A stretch of 64,000 nt of DNA from Lateolabrax maculatus (Eukaryota > Chordata > Actinopteri > Acropomatiformes > Lateolabracidae), in contig CM062215.1 in assembly GCA_031216445.1 (NCBI GenBank), positions 2,884,001 through 2,948,000 on the forward strand. The letters are read 5' to 3'. Position 1 is the first letter of the stretch; each line of letters opens with the position of its first letter. The position numbers and the translations under genes were made by a program. The notes beneath the pieces were generated by a model. That model ran no database searches. It was not told the origin of the DNA and saw nothing but the letters and a program-made list of their open reading frames with translations. Shown here piece after piece: positions 35,370 through 46,000 of the stretch.

Positions 35370-38300
35370 TCACATCCCTGCTGAGTTTTCTGTCAAATTA
35401 TAAAAGATTTGTCACACGAAAACTGCATCAGGATCATCTGCATTATTATGATTAATGTCTGAGATACATCGCAAGAGTTTAATCAGATTTTTACAAATTT
35501 AATTTTAACAGCGATGAAATAAATACCTAATTTAAATGTTTCATATTATTCATTATATTATATTTATTTTCAAAATAAATATCTAACAGATTAAGATATT
35601 GAAATGTTACTCACCAGTTTCATCGCAGGTGTCTGGGGACAAAGCACACGTCGGGTCCTGGTCGGACGTTTCACAAATCACTGATAACCTCTCTGTCAAA
35701 TGATACAGGACGAATAATATTCATACATACAATACGGTTTTACTCACCGCTCTCATTGCAGGTATCTGGGGACGCGGGACATGTCGAGTCATCGACGGAT
35801 GTTTCCAAACATGTGTGACTCATACAGAGCTCTTGCAAGCTCATGCGTAAGTATGACGTTTGTTGGATTCATAAAATATTGTAATTTAACGTAGGAAGAA
35901 TTTATCTCATGTTGTAAGTTTGGTGAAACTGGCAGCAGTGGAAGACGTACTCCGGTCCTTTACTTAAGTAAAAGTACCAAATGTTAAAAGAAGCTTTTCT
36001 GTTTTCAATCTGACTCTTAACTAAATATAGAATTATTAAATAACATGTTACTCACCAGTTGCATTGTTGTTTTTTACAACTGCCTGTACCCAGGGTGTTA
36101 CTCGGCCGTCTGGAAGCATTTCTAATCTCTCTGTCAAATAACAATTAAATAAAAATTATTGTCACGACCACAATACACCAGTCACACATGTAAACTCTAG
36201 TTTACTGCTGTTAAAGCAATCACCACCTGAACCACTTAAAACTACTTTAAATGAACCAATGAGTCAATACAATAAACTAAACTAAAGATATATGTATAAT
36301 TATAAAAGACCAATAAGAGGATTTCAGTGGATGTAGTATCTTACCTTGCGCTGCCGCTTTAACATCTTTTACTGTAATAAAAATGAACAAATGTATGTTA
36401 TAACTCATGGTTATTCATCATTAATCACCATGGTTCGTTATGTAATCCTGGTTTATTTGATAGTAGTCATCAGGTTAAACACACCCTGTTGTGAATCCAA
36501 GGGATGTGCCTGTCCTTGTTTTAACATTCACCGCTTCAAATAGGAAACGAAAAACTGCTTTATCACAAAATGAGTCACATTTGTGGATTTCAAACACGTA
36601 CAACATTTGTATGGATAATAAACATCCATAATAAACGGTAACATGGTGTGTGCACTCAGAAACTGCTGTTAACATGGCTTTTAATTCAATGATACAGTGG
36701 TTTTCAAAGTCAGACACCCTCTTATAAAAAGGAAGTATAATGTTGCCATGAAGTCAATCTGTTAGCTGTGGGCTACACACTTTTTTTTAAGCCTATATTT
36801 GACAACATCTTAGCAAATTTGCACTATTAAACGTTTGCCGAATTTGCTACAAGCAGTTCATGTTTTCAGTGAAGCCATGGATGTTCAGATAGCTGTCACT
36901 GGATTACTTTGATACGGATAAAAACCTAAAAACGTGAGGATTTTCAGGCAGGTTCTGCTCTACTTTACGTTGCCCAACCACTCCAGGAACGTTGCCAGAG
37001 GTGAACATTGCTGACAATGTTCCCACAGTCTCTGAAGGCTTGCCCGGTCTTGAACCTTCATTCCTCCGACTCTGGCTTCTTTATTCAATATTTTTTTATA
37101 GTTTTAAAGACTTAAGACACACAGATACATAAATGTTTAACACTGAACTCATTATTTACACATTCAGCTCTGATTAGACAATTGCCACTTTAAAGAAGAG
37201 AGAGAAAGTACGCCACGTTAAGTTAATTTCTCACTGGTTTTTATATTTTAACTGGCTGATATTTGAACTTGAAAACTTGCTTTGCATTAGAATAATAATA
37301 ATATTTGACTTTTCGTCTGCAGGTGAATTAAGCTTCACCTGACAATAACAGGCATCCTTCATGTATCGTTGCTTGAGTCAACTTGTTGTCAGGACTAATG
37401 AATAGAGATATACCATATTAAAAGGCATGTGAATACTGTAAGTTAGAAGCAAATATATTTTTAACGATAATACACCAATACATATTTAATAGTAGGATAA
37501 ATACAACCTTCTGTGGCTTCTTACCTTTTCTGTATACGACTATGACCAAGAGGATACACATCAACAGAAGCACTGCTATAATTAATATGATGATTAACAT
37601 CAATTTCCATTTCCCTACAAAAAAAATGAATGAATTAATAAACAATATTAACAGCAAATTGTTTACAAGGACACTTTATTCCACTGTCTGAGGGTTCAGA
37701 CACGTCATGTAGTTAAAGCAGATATTTGCTGGTGTGACTACTCACTGGGGGCGAAGGGGTTGCGGGCTTCTTCACTGGTTTTGAAGCTGACCGGGTTTCC
37801 CAAACTACAGCTGAACAGTGGCTCCTTCTCCTCCTGGAAATCGAGCGAAAAATAACCTTAGCCCGAAGCTCACGAGGCAAAACTAACATATTTTTAAAGG
37901 AGCTCACTTGGTGCCCAGATTATCGACAGTAACGGGGACGAGACAATGATGAGGATGATTAAGGCGTGAAACACGGATCTGAACTGACTTCAGTGGTGCT
38001 GAAGTATTCAAACACTTCCCCACATCATGATCTGTTACTCATCCCGTTCATACCTTTGTTAAATTGTACACCTTGGCTGACGACAGCCTGGATATGTCAC
38101 TAGCCGACCATAAATACTCGATCGGTTCAGCGTCTGTCGTGTTGCCTTCACAGGTGAATAAACAGTAGGACATCTCAGGCTCACACCATGTGGAGACGGA
38201 GGGTTTAGAGACACGAGCTGGTAGAAAAAAAAGGAACAAACAACGAGAATTTGAATTCAGGAGGAAAAACAAACTCTGTTGGCCAAACTTCACACAAAAT

Positions 38301-39637
38301 ACCTCCACTTACAGATAACCAGGAGTTGAGTTGTTTTGGTGATCGATGAGTTGTTGATCTGTACTGTGTAGCTGCCGCTGTCGTCCCGAGTCAGGCCTGT
38401 GATGGTCAGTGCTCCAGTCGAACCATTCAGCATACCACGATCTAAAAGTGTGCACTGACATGGTTAGATTGAGCTTCTACACAGGGATCTTCAGTTGTGA
38501 ATTGTGAATTAAAATTACATTAATTTACTCATTGCTATTTATGTTATTTATATATAATGTTGCATTGTATTCAGGGATCTGATCTGCACAGTTTAAGAGT
38601 TTAATGATCTAAACACATGAAAGCCATCTCTTAATTTATACCTTAATTTGGTAAATTTTAAGAGTTTTACCTCCTGATTCTAAGGATTTTATCCCATTAA
38701 AAACACTTAAATCAATGCAGAAAACCAATTAAAAGCCCCTTAAAATGTCATTAATTTGCATCAGACCCCTAAACAAAATTCCAGGACCTTAATTTTTCTG
38801 CCGTGCCGTTAAATCTCAGGTGAATGTGTCTGAATGCACCTTTGAAGTGCCGGTAGGCGTCAGTCTCGCCTCCGTGCCACGCCATGGCGATGTCGAGCCC
38901 ATATTTCCACGTTACGCTGGTGATGGGATCAGCCCCAGAGTCTGGTGTGAGCACAACTTTCTGCCCTACTGCCTTGTAGACTGGTTCGTCTGCAAAATAT
39001 ACACAGTGTCACATTTCATATCGAATTCTTTAAATGAACTGTTTCTTTGCATTTTATAGTCCGTTCTGTGTTATAATAATCACATGTTCTGTCCTGATCC
39101 AGCTCTAATACAGATAAAATGGCTGCCACGTGGCTCCATCCTGGAATAGCAAGTATTTATGATTAATTATTATTATTATTATATATTAACATTATTCAGC
39201 AGCAGCTCATTATTGGCTTACACTCATTCTTAAAGTGATTTAAAAGTCAGAGGTGAGTTCATGCATATTTTGAGGTTTTTTAAATCTTCACTATTAGTGT
39301 CACAACTTAAAGGAACAATGGACCTGCTTGCATCAATTCATGGATTCTGTGATATAGTTGGAAAAGTTGGAAAAAAATCTATTTATAGTAGATAAATAAG
39401 GGTAATTTGAGAGTTAAAGGTGCTGAGGCAAAAACTAACTGAGAAAAACTTACAACACACACACCTGATCTGGGTGTGGCAGATTTAATTTCACTAATAG
39501 GTAAAAAGCACAAATAGGCCACACGTTTATATTAGGTGATATATTTAAAAACAATGACAGGCAGACTTACCCCGCCCGGCTGTGAGCGCAGCCCGGGACA
39601 GACAGGCGACCAGCAGACACGTCCAGAGCCGCCGCAT
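34821..39637 (-). CDS. Two-Ig-domain membrane receptor, CD2/SLAM-family (CD48/CD58-like)
   Basis: Eleven coding exons in transcript order: 39637-39571, 38989-38840, 38441-38313, 38217-38054, 37833-37746, 37614-37525, 36371-36345, 36130-36056, 35831-35748, 35692-35615, 35389-35370. They total 972 nt (323 residues) with the frame kept throughout. Predicted protein: signal peptide, V-type Ig domain with no cysteines (as in CD2, CD48, CD58) ending in the DDSGSY signature, C2-type domain with four cysteines, one transmembrane helix, and a tail of about 95 residues. The tail has no tyrosine, so no ITSM or ITIM, and is Cys/Asp/Thr-rich. Role inferred: leukocyte adhesion or co-stimulation at the cell surface. 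The exact orthologue is not recognised. The span includes a presumed 3' UTR to an AATAAA at 34826-34821. Confidence 0.85.
35370..35389 (-). CDS. Ig receptor exon 11, last coding codons and stop
   Basis: After acceptor tttgacag, the phase-1 join gives ENSAGM and TGA at 35372-35370. The acceptor again matches those of exons 8 and 10. This is the likeliest terminal exon; another exon further on cannot be excluded. Confidence 0.6.
35615..35692 (-). CDS. Ig receptor exon 10, Cys-rich tail repeat B
   Basis: 78 nt, phase 1 to 1. The core CETSDQDPTCALSPDTCDET aligns with exon 9 with conserved Cys, SPDTC and acidic positions. Acceptor tttgacag, donor gtgagt. Confidence 0.75.
35748..35831 (-). CDS. 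Ig receptor exon 9, Cys-rich tail repeat A
   Basis: 84 nt, phase 1 to 1. The core CLETSVDDSTCPASPDTCNE is clearly related to the next exon. The acceptor (cttgcaag) is weaker than those of its neighbours. Confidence 0.72.
36056..36130 (-). CDS. Ig receptor exon 8, tail exon
   Basis: 75 nt, phase 1 to 1: ERLEMLPDGRVTPWVQAVVK then NNNAT. The acceptor tttgacag followed by AGAG is the same as at exon 10, and the donor context ACTG/gtgagtaac is also shared. Confidence 0.75.
36345..36371 (-). CDS. Ig receptor exon 7, short juxtamembrane tail exon
   Basis: 27 nt, phase 1 to 1, encoding VKDVKAAAQ. Acceptor attacag, donor gtaaga. Small but frame-neutral. Confidence 0.65.
37525..37614 (-). CDS. Ig receptor exon 6, transmembrane helix
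   Basis: 90 nt, phase 1 to 1. A run of about 23 Leu/Ile/Val/Met residues between KWK and YRK; the basic residues after it mark the cytoplasmic side. Confidence 0.93.
37746..37833 (-). CDS. Ig receptor exon 5, end of C2-type domain
   Basis: 88 nt. EEKEPLFSCSLGNPVSFKTS then EEARNPFAP: the F-strand cysteine and N-P-V-S motif typical of CD2/SLAM domain 2. Phase 0 to 1, donor gtgagt. Confidence 0.9.
38054..38217 (-). CDS. Ig receptor exon 4, first part of C2-type domain
   Basis: 164 nt, entering phase 1 and leaving phase 0. RVSKPSVSTWCEPEM, SYCLFTCEGNTT and IEYLWSAS give three cysteines and the core Trp of a CD2-type membrane-proximal domain. Confidence 0.9.
38313..38441 (-). CDS. Ig receptor exon 3, second part of V-type domain
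   Basis: 129 nt, phase 1 to 1. GALTITGLTRDDSGSYTVQI holds the D-x-G-x-Y signature with no F-strand cysteine; two N-x-S/T sites (NGS, NNSS). Donor gtaagt. Confidence 0.9.
38840..38989 (-). CDS. Ig receptor exon 2, first part of V-type domain
   Basis: 150 nt, phase 1 to 1. DEPVYKAVGQKVVLTP, then SVTWKYG around the core Trp. No cysteine in the usual B-strand place, as in CD2-family domain 1. The V domain is split over two exons. Confidence 0.88.
39571..39637 (-). CDS. Ig receptor exon 1, signal peptide
   Basis: ATG 39637; MRRLWTCLLVACLSRAALTA is a typical signal peptide, followed by GR and one G before a gtaagt donor. Phase 1, as usual for Ig-superfamily leader exons. Confidence 0.87.
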
Positions 39638-39800
39638 CCTCCTCTTCCGACCGAGGGATGAAAACCGCACAAACAGCGACGAGAAACGTCCGGAGTGACC
39701 CGGAGGCGACCGCACACGGTAACAACACCGGGTGAAACCGTGAACGGCGAGCGGAGCGCGGCGGTGACGTCACGGGAGGAGGACGTGTGGCGTGACGCGT
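39638..39800 (-). promoter_or_regulatory. CpG-rich promoter of the Ig receptor with a full CRE
   Basis: Short GC- and CpG-rich stretch just upstream of the ATG. It holds the palindrome TGACGTCA at 39765-39772, the consensus CREB/ATF site, about 130 bp before the start codon. No TATA box seen. Confidence 0.55.
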
Positions 39801-40643
39801 TGATTGCGTAATGAAGAAGAAGAAGGAGGAAACTCGCGAAATGCTTTTTAAAACATTCATATTTATAATTTTACTTTTTTTTTTTTTTTTGTAGCTTCTA
39901 AAGACCACACAGGTGTTTTAAGTTAAATAAAATAAATTTAAAAAATAAAATAAAAACGAACAGTGGCGGGTTCCTGGTTGCCTAGCAACTGTTTCCAGCG
40001 GTCTCTGTGCTAAGCTACGTTAGCCACGTAAATATTTAGACATAATAGCAGCTTCTGGTTGATATTAACGGGTTAAAAACGGTTAAAAACACTGTAACAT
40101 AAAAAAAAATAATGTTATTTTTACAAATGGCTTCTAATTATTTTATTTTTTTGCCATCTTTACTGGATTTTGCAACATTTCCTGCATAATACAGCTGGAA
40201 ATAAGTGTCTGCACACTGTACAGCTGCTCAGCATTAGTCTTATTTCTTCTGAACTCGCAATAGTGCAAGAGATCAGGCATGCATCTACAAGATATACCAC
40301 AGGCAGTGCATTCAAATAAGCTTTAAATACAAGAGCAATAACCTACTTGTATGGTGTTTGTATGTAACCACTCCTGGTTCAGCATTTCTGCTAAAGAAAT
40401 TATGCTTTTGTTATCTAACTCAGCATCATGAGACTGAGAGAAACAAGCTGAAGCATGCAACATTGGGTGGTGGAGTCCAATCATTGGCTGCTGTGAGCAT
40501 TTACAGCTGTATCACAAACTTTAACCCTGTGTACCAAAACAGATGCACATGGACTAATACCCCCAGACTTCCTTTAATTTATACATAGCTTGAATACATA
40601 AAAACAAGAACCAAGCATTACTACACCAATAAATCTTAATAAT
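39801..40643. other. Intergenic space between the Ig receptor promoter and the abi2 3' end
   Basis: About 0.85 kb, AT-rich, with a poly-T run at 39878-39891. No coding or RNA gene signal seen. Confidence 0.6.
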
Positions 40644-42414
40644 TTTATTGTCTTTGTTCTCATGATTTTACAAATATGATACTTCTGCAATTCAACTTTA
40701 ACTGTGCAACACAATGGCATTATGGACTGTTAAACTTGACATCCCGAGGGACGTCTGTGACTCCAGGGAGCTGTGAATCCTGCAGACCGAGGACCTTTTT
40801 TTAAAATATTTTTTTAGTGTCATCCTATGAGTGTTATGAAACAAGAGTCAAGCTTTGCATTTAGTCTCGAGTGTTACATTTACATCATCATTCACCTCCG
40901 GCCTGTTGGGGTTTCTTTGTCCGCAGGATTCACTAGCAGCTCACACGTGATTTTTTCCCCCCACCACTGACATAATGGCGGCTACAGTCAAGAAGGGGGG
41001 AGGACTGTAGGACCTCCTTGCCCTCCCATCCCCGCCTCCCCCACAAGTCAGAGAGCGACTCCTCGGACGTGGGCTTGAATTAAGTTGTACAGTCTCTTTG
41101 GATGAGGCTGGTGGTACCTGGTCAGAGCTGCAGGGCTGCTTGTCTTTTTAGAATGGGTGATCTCGCCACGTAGGTTTTTGGGACACCAGTACAGATAAGA
41201 ACAATGGCATGCAAGACTCACATACAGACCCACTTGTTGTTATTTCTTTTTTTTTTTTTTTTTTATAGAAAATAAAGATTCTGACATAAGTACAAGCACT
41301 GAGCCCTCGCAAACACCCAACAGCCAAGCGCATCGGAAACTTTACGGAGGACGAACGACGCCTAAACTGATGGCGTTAAAAAGTATCGGGGGCTTGCGAC
41401 AGTTAAAACCATTTCAACACAACAGCTGGCTTCTTTTCATATTCAATAAGTCCTGTTTCGAGGACGTAATACATCTCACATTTATATTATTTCTTCTTCT
41501 ACACCTTTTTACTACAAATGTATGTGCTTTTGATTTAAAACTGTTCGGGAAAAACAAAAAGAAAAGAAAGGTTTTGTATTTCAACGACACTCCACCCCAC
41601 TCAGGCCAATTTATTGCAAATGAAGTGATAACCTCTGAACAGCAACACACACTTCAATATGGCACAAGCATCTTAGAAATGACCTAAATGCATCGTAGAC
41701 GTCGTCGTGGGTGAATATCAAAAACCAAACCACACCATATCTAAAAATATTAAGACATTAATCATCAGTAGAGCAGGAAAGAAAAAGTTTTTTTCCCCCC
41801 TCGTCGAAACATGCAGTCTGCCGCTCTGCAAGCAAAACTCGATTCTGGACCCCTTTGTAAAACGCCAAAAATAAAAAAATGTCTTCGTCTCAAATGCATA
41901 TGAACACTGCAAATGATTAGCCTCGCCAGTCGAGCTAATATACTTCTATTATTCATCACAGAAGCTGCAGCGTAAGACTTCAAAATCCAGGTCATTGTGC
42001 AGTTGAGGATCTCGCTTTCCTCTCCTATTCGAGGGCTGGATGACGATTCCTTCTCCCGAAAAATGCACGACGGCCAGCAAAGTGGAGCATGTAGTGACTA
42101 AACTTGCCCCTCCGAGGTTTGAGTGGCGGAAAATGTTTCAGATTATCAAATCAAGCAAAAAAAATAAAAAATAAAAACAAAAAAAAACAAGCAAAAATCT
42201 GGGTTTAAAGCACTCCTTCTGTTTGCTTTCAGACGCCTCTTCTGACCCACTGTTATCTAGCTTCGTGTGTCCCCTTAAGACATTTGATGTGCTTATCTTA
42301 GTGAATGTCAGCTTTGGCACACTCCCTGCTGAGGTACCTCACCAAATATTTTGTCAAGTACGGAAACTACAGTTTTTTTTCCCCCACCGAGGATATTGTT
42401 GTTGCATTATACTT

Positions 42415-42447
<33 letters not shown>

Positions 42448-43028
42448 CAGTATTTTTCTCTAAAATGTCTCTGGAGTGTTTAAGAGAAAATCTACACATG
42501 AAGGCGTTCTCCTCCAGCCCTTTCTCCGAGGCTGCCACATGGAAAACCCCGACTAAATTCCTCTCAGCAGCCCCATTTACCCCACTACAAAATCCAAATA
42601 AATATTGTTTAAAATAAGGGCAAATTGGTAAAACAAAACAAAAAAAAATGAAGCAAAATCAATGTAGTGGCCTCATAACGTAACACAAATCTCTCAAAAT
42701 ACAATAAATCCATCAGCGTCCAGTCCTCCTCAGTCAAATAAAGAAACAAAGAAAGAAATACTACAGGGAAGGATATATCTAGAGTAGTGGTTGTTTTACA
42801 ATGGCGCCTATGTTGAGAGAATGACTGGGCATCAGTTTGTCATGTTGCACCTTCTTTAAAAACTGCTTCATCTTCCCCCGTCTCTTTTCTCTCTTCGCCC
42901 GGAGGTGATCATGCTCTGTCTGATCAAAGTCTTTGACCTTTAACCCTTGGCTCCCCTTCCTCCCCTTCCCTTCCCCATCAAACGCTCCTCCCGCTCCTCT
43001 TCCTCGTCCGCTCGCAGGGGGGGATTGT
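40644..43028 (-). other. abi2: Probable 3' UTR of abi2
   Basis: About 2.4 kb after the stop without a coding signal, AT-rich, with an AATAAA on the minus strand at 40649-40644. Contains a (TA)n/(GA)n tract at 42415-42447 and poly-T tracts (41245-41263). End point inferred. Confidence 0.45.
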
Positions 43029-46000
43029 TCAGTCGGCGTAGTGCATGATGGACTCGACATAGTTGCCCGGGAAGAGGCCCGTGGTCCCGTTCATCACGCC
43101 CTCGTACCAGCCATCGTCGTTCTTCTTGATCACGTAGATGATGGCGCCCTCCTGGAACGACAGCTCGTCCTCCTTGTCTCGGGCGTAGTCGTAGATGGCC
43201 ACCACTGCAGGAAAATGGGGGGGGGGGGGGGGGGGAGGGGAGAGAGAGAGCAAACGAAACAAACTCATGCTGTGCGGCCGAACACCATCACCAACCCACA
43301 GAACTTTAACTTTAAATTCTAGAGGAGATCTCAAAGTTTAAAAAGACACCAAATATGTTCGGTTGTGTATAAAATGATGAATTAAAAACAATGGACTCTT
43401 GGTCACTGTAAACATAAAACACATTAGGGTGCATCTTTCCTTTAAAAAGCGAGCAGTGATGGCTGACCTTTCTCCAGGTAGCTGCGTGGGGCCCAGGGCG
43501 GGTCCTCCTCAGCATAGGGATCACTGTACTCCACCACTGCCGACTCTTCCTCATCCTCATCGTCCTCGTAGTCCTCCGGTGGCGGAGGAGGCGGCGTGGG
43601 TTCCTCAAACACCGGCTCCTCGGCGGGTGGAGGCGGGGGCGGCACGTCTGAGACTAGAATTATTATTTTTTTCGGGCAGGCAGGAAGAAAGAGAGGAACG
43701 ATTAGAGGTGAGGAAGGGGCACACAGACGTCTGCGTTAGTCAGGGATGGTTCGCATGCATTCGGAGAAAGGAAAAAAACGGTCCATGCTGGATGCTTTAA
43801 GACAACTTTTGCACAATCGGTTCTGTGTGTTTTATTCATTGTGGAAACCGTGACACAAACGGGTTCTACGGCCATTTATAGAAATTCAAGTAGTAACTTG
43901 GTTAAAGGGATTTTCCAGAGAAATCAGAGTGAGGACACACACAAAAGAAATTACACAGAAACATGATCATGCTCATAATCAGACACACAAACATGCTTTA
44001 TTATCCACATCATGCTTGACATGTTTCTTAACTCTTTCTTTTACTTTGCTTACACATATAATACTTCTTAAAAGTGGTCAACCACCATTATATTTCCTCC
44101 TGTTTCACTTCTTTTTCTGCTTGTCATTACAAGGAACTGTGACTTTAAAAACAGAACCCTCTGAATGTTTTGTGTCATTACTCGTTCCACAGATCCACCA
44201 AAGTATTACCACAGTTATTCTATATTTCTCTTATAGTCAACAAATCCCATGTAAGCAGACAGCAGATCCCTGACCGAGCTGATGTTGGAGGTTGACCACT
44301 CCAGTAAGAAGATATTACACCGAAAGCGGGAGGAATCACTGGCAGCAACCGTTGGGGAGAGGACTTGAAACAAATGGTGGTCATGCAGGGGGAGCGAGGG
44401 GCTAAAAGCCACTTACTGGTCTCCTGAACTCGGGCCACAAAGCCCATCAGAGGCAGCTGAGGGGTGATCTGCATGGAGGGGGGAGGGGGCGCGAGCGGGC
44501 CGGCTATCACCAAACAGTTTCAATACACGGAGGTGGACGAGGACGGACATAAGAACAGCAAAGACATGAGAAAATGAGGTTAGAATAAACAAGGAAAGCA
44601 GAGAAGAGTGAAAGAGGAAGAGTAAGAACAACAGAGAGTAAATGTAAAACACTTACAGTATGTAAACAAGCACAGACCTGAGACATGTAGGACATCAGTC
44701 CTAGACCGGGGCTGCAACTAACAACTGTTTTCATTACCAATTAATCAAACAATAGTCAAAATAATTACTGATTAACTAAAACCAGGCAGGTGGAGAGACA
44801 AACTGAAGACAAAAGACTGCAAAGGAGCAGTGAAGATAGAGAGAGGAAGAAGAGGTGAAGTCTGGTGACGACAGTTAGGCTGATGGGAAACGACCGAAGA
44901 GTTCAGAAATGTAAACGCTGGACTCTCTGAATCAGAACATTTAAAAACAAAACAAGGATAAGAAGAATTATTCTGGTAAATCAGATGACAGTGTATATCA
45001 TCTAAAAAGGTTGACCAGATGCTGTCGTTCTCTCCGCTGAGCATCATTCATGAGCTGGCTGGAGTATCTTGAAGCTATCGTGCTTGGTTGTCACTCCACC
45101 TTACGTGTTGTTATGCAGGTCGAAGCCAATAAGAGACTTTCTGATGAATGTGTGTTATCATATTTATACTATAAACCACCCAGAGTACATTATATTTAAG
45201 TTCATCTTAAAACCTATAGGCTGTTACAAACTGATTTTATCTAAATGTGCTTTATTCTACGTACATAAAAATCGGTGAGGTAATCGTAATTTTTAAAACT
45301 TTATTTTGTTTTTGACTCAAACCCTATTTTTAGAGACAATAAGATGTATTGATTGAAAACACTGAACGGTTTTATGGCAAAAAGTTCACGTTTTAAAAAA
45401 GTTCCTGGACCTGAATGTGACAGTAACAAATGTTACCTTGGTTCTGGGCGAAGTGTGGCCCGCCGTTGAGCTGGCTCTGGTTGTGGGCCACGCTGGGCTG
45501 ACCGGTGACAGACGAGGGCCGGCGGTACGGCAGCGAGCCTCCCACCTGCTGGTTCTGGGGCGGCTGCACCGGGCGGTTCATGCTGTAGAACTGAGGAGCA
45601 CCTGAGAGGAGACGACACCAGGGGGCGACAAAGAGTCATTTAACGAGGATGAGGAGGAGGCGCAGAGGCTTTATTTATCATCCCTCTGGTGTCCTGAACA
45701 GGAAAGTCTACTTAAATTTAGCCTTGAGGAAATTTCTTTGTTTAATTTCAATATATTGACATATATGTACTTTAAAACGCCCCCTTAATTTAAGACTGTG
45801 CCTATTTTCTAATGAAAATAAACTTTAATAAGCAGCCATAACATTGATAATTCCTTGCAGTGTTGGACAAATGTGACATTAACTATAATTTCCACGACTA
45901 AATGGCTGAATGTGTTAAATACAAACCACCAGGGCAAGAAACCAACTTTTTAATGACTAATAGATTTCCTAAATGTATTGTCTACCTTTACTTTTCCAGC

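Noticed and set aside
35240..35455. 71-residue plus-strand frame over the Ig receptor last exon
   Set aside because: Antisense to the terminal exon and 3' UTR with no supporting signal.
34821..39637. Identity as CD28, CTLA4 or ICOS, suggested by ABI2 synteny
   Set aside because: No MYPPPY or FDPPPF-type loop, no domain 1 cysteines, two Ig domains instead of one, and no tyrosine motifs in the tail.
42933..43800. Plus-strand Pro-rich frames opposite the abi2 3' exons
   Set aside because: Reverse complements of poly-Pro and acidic codons; no start context or splice support.
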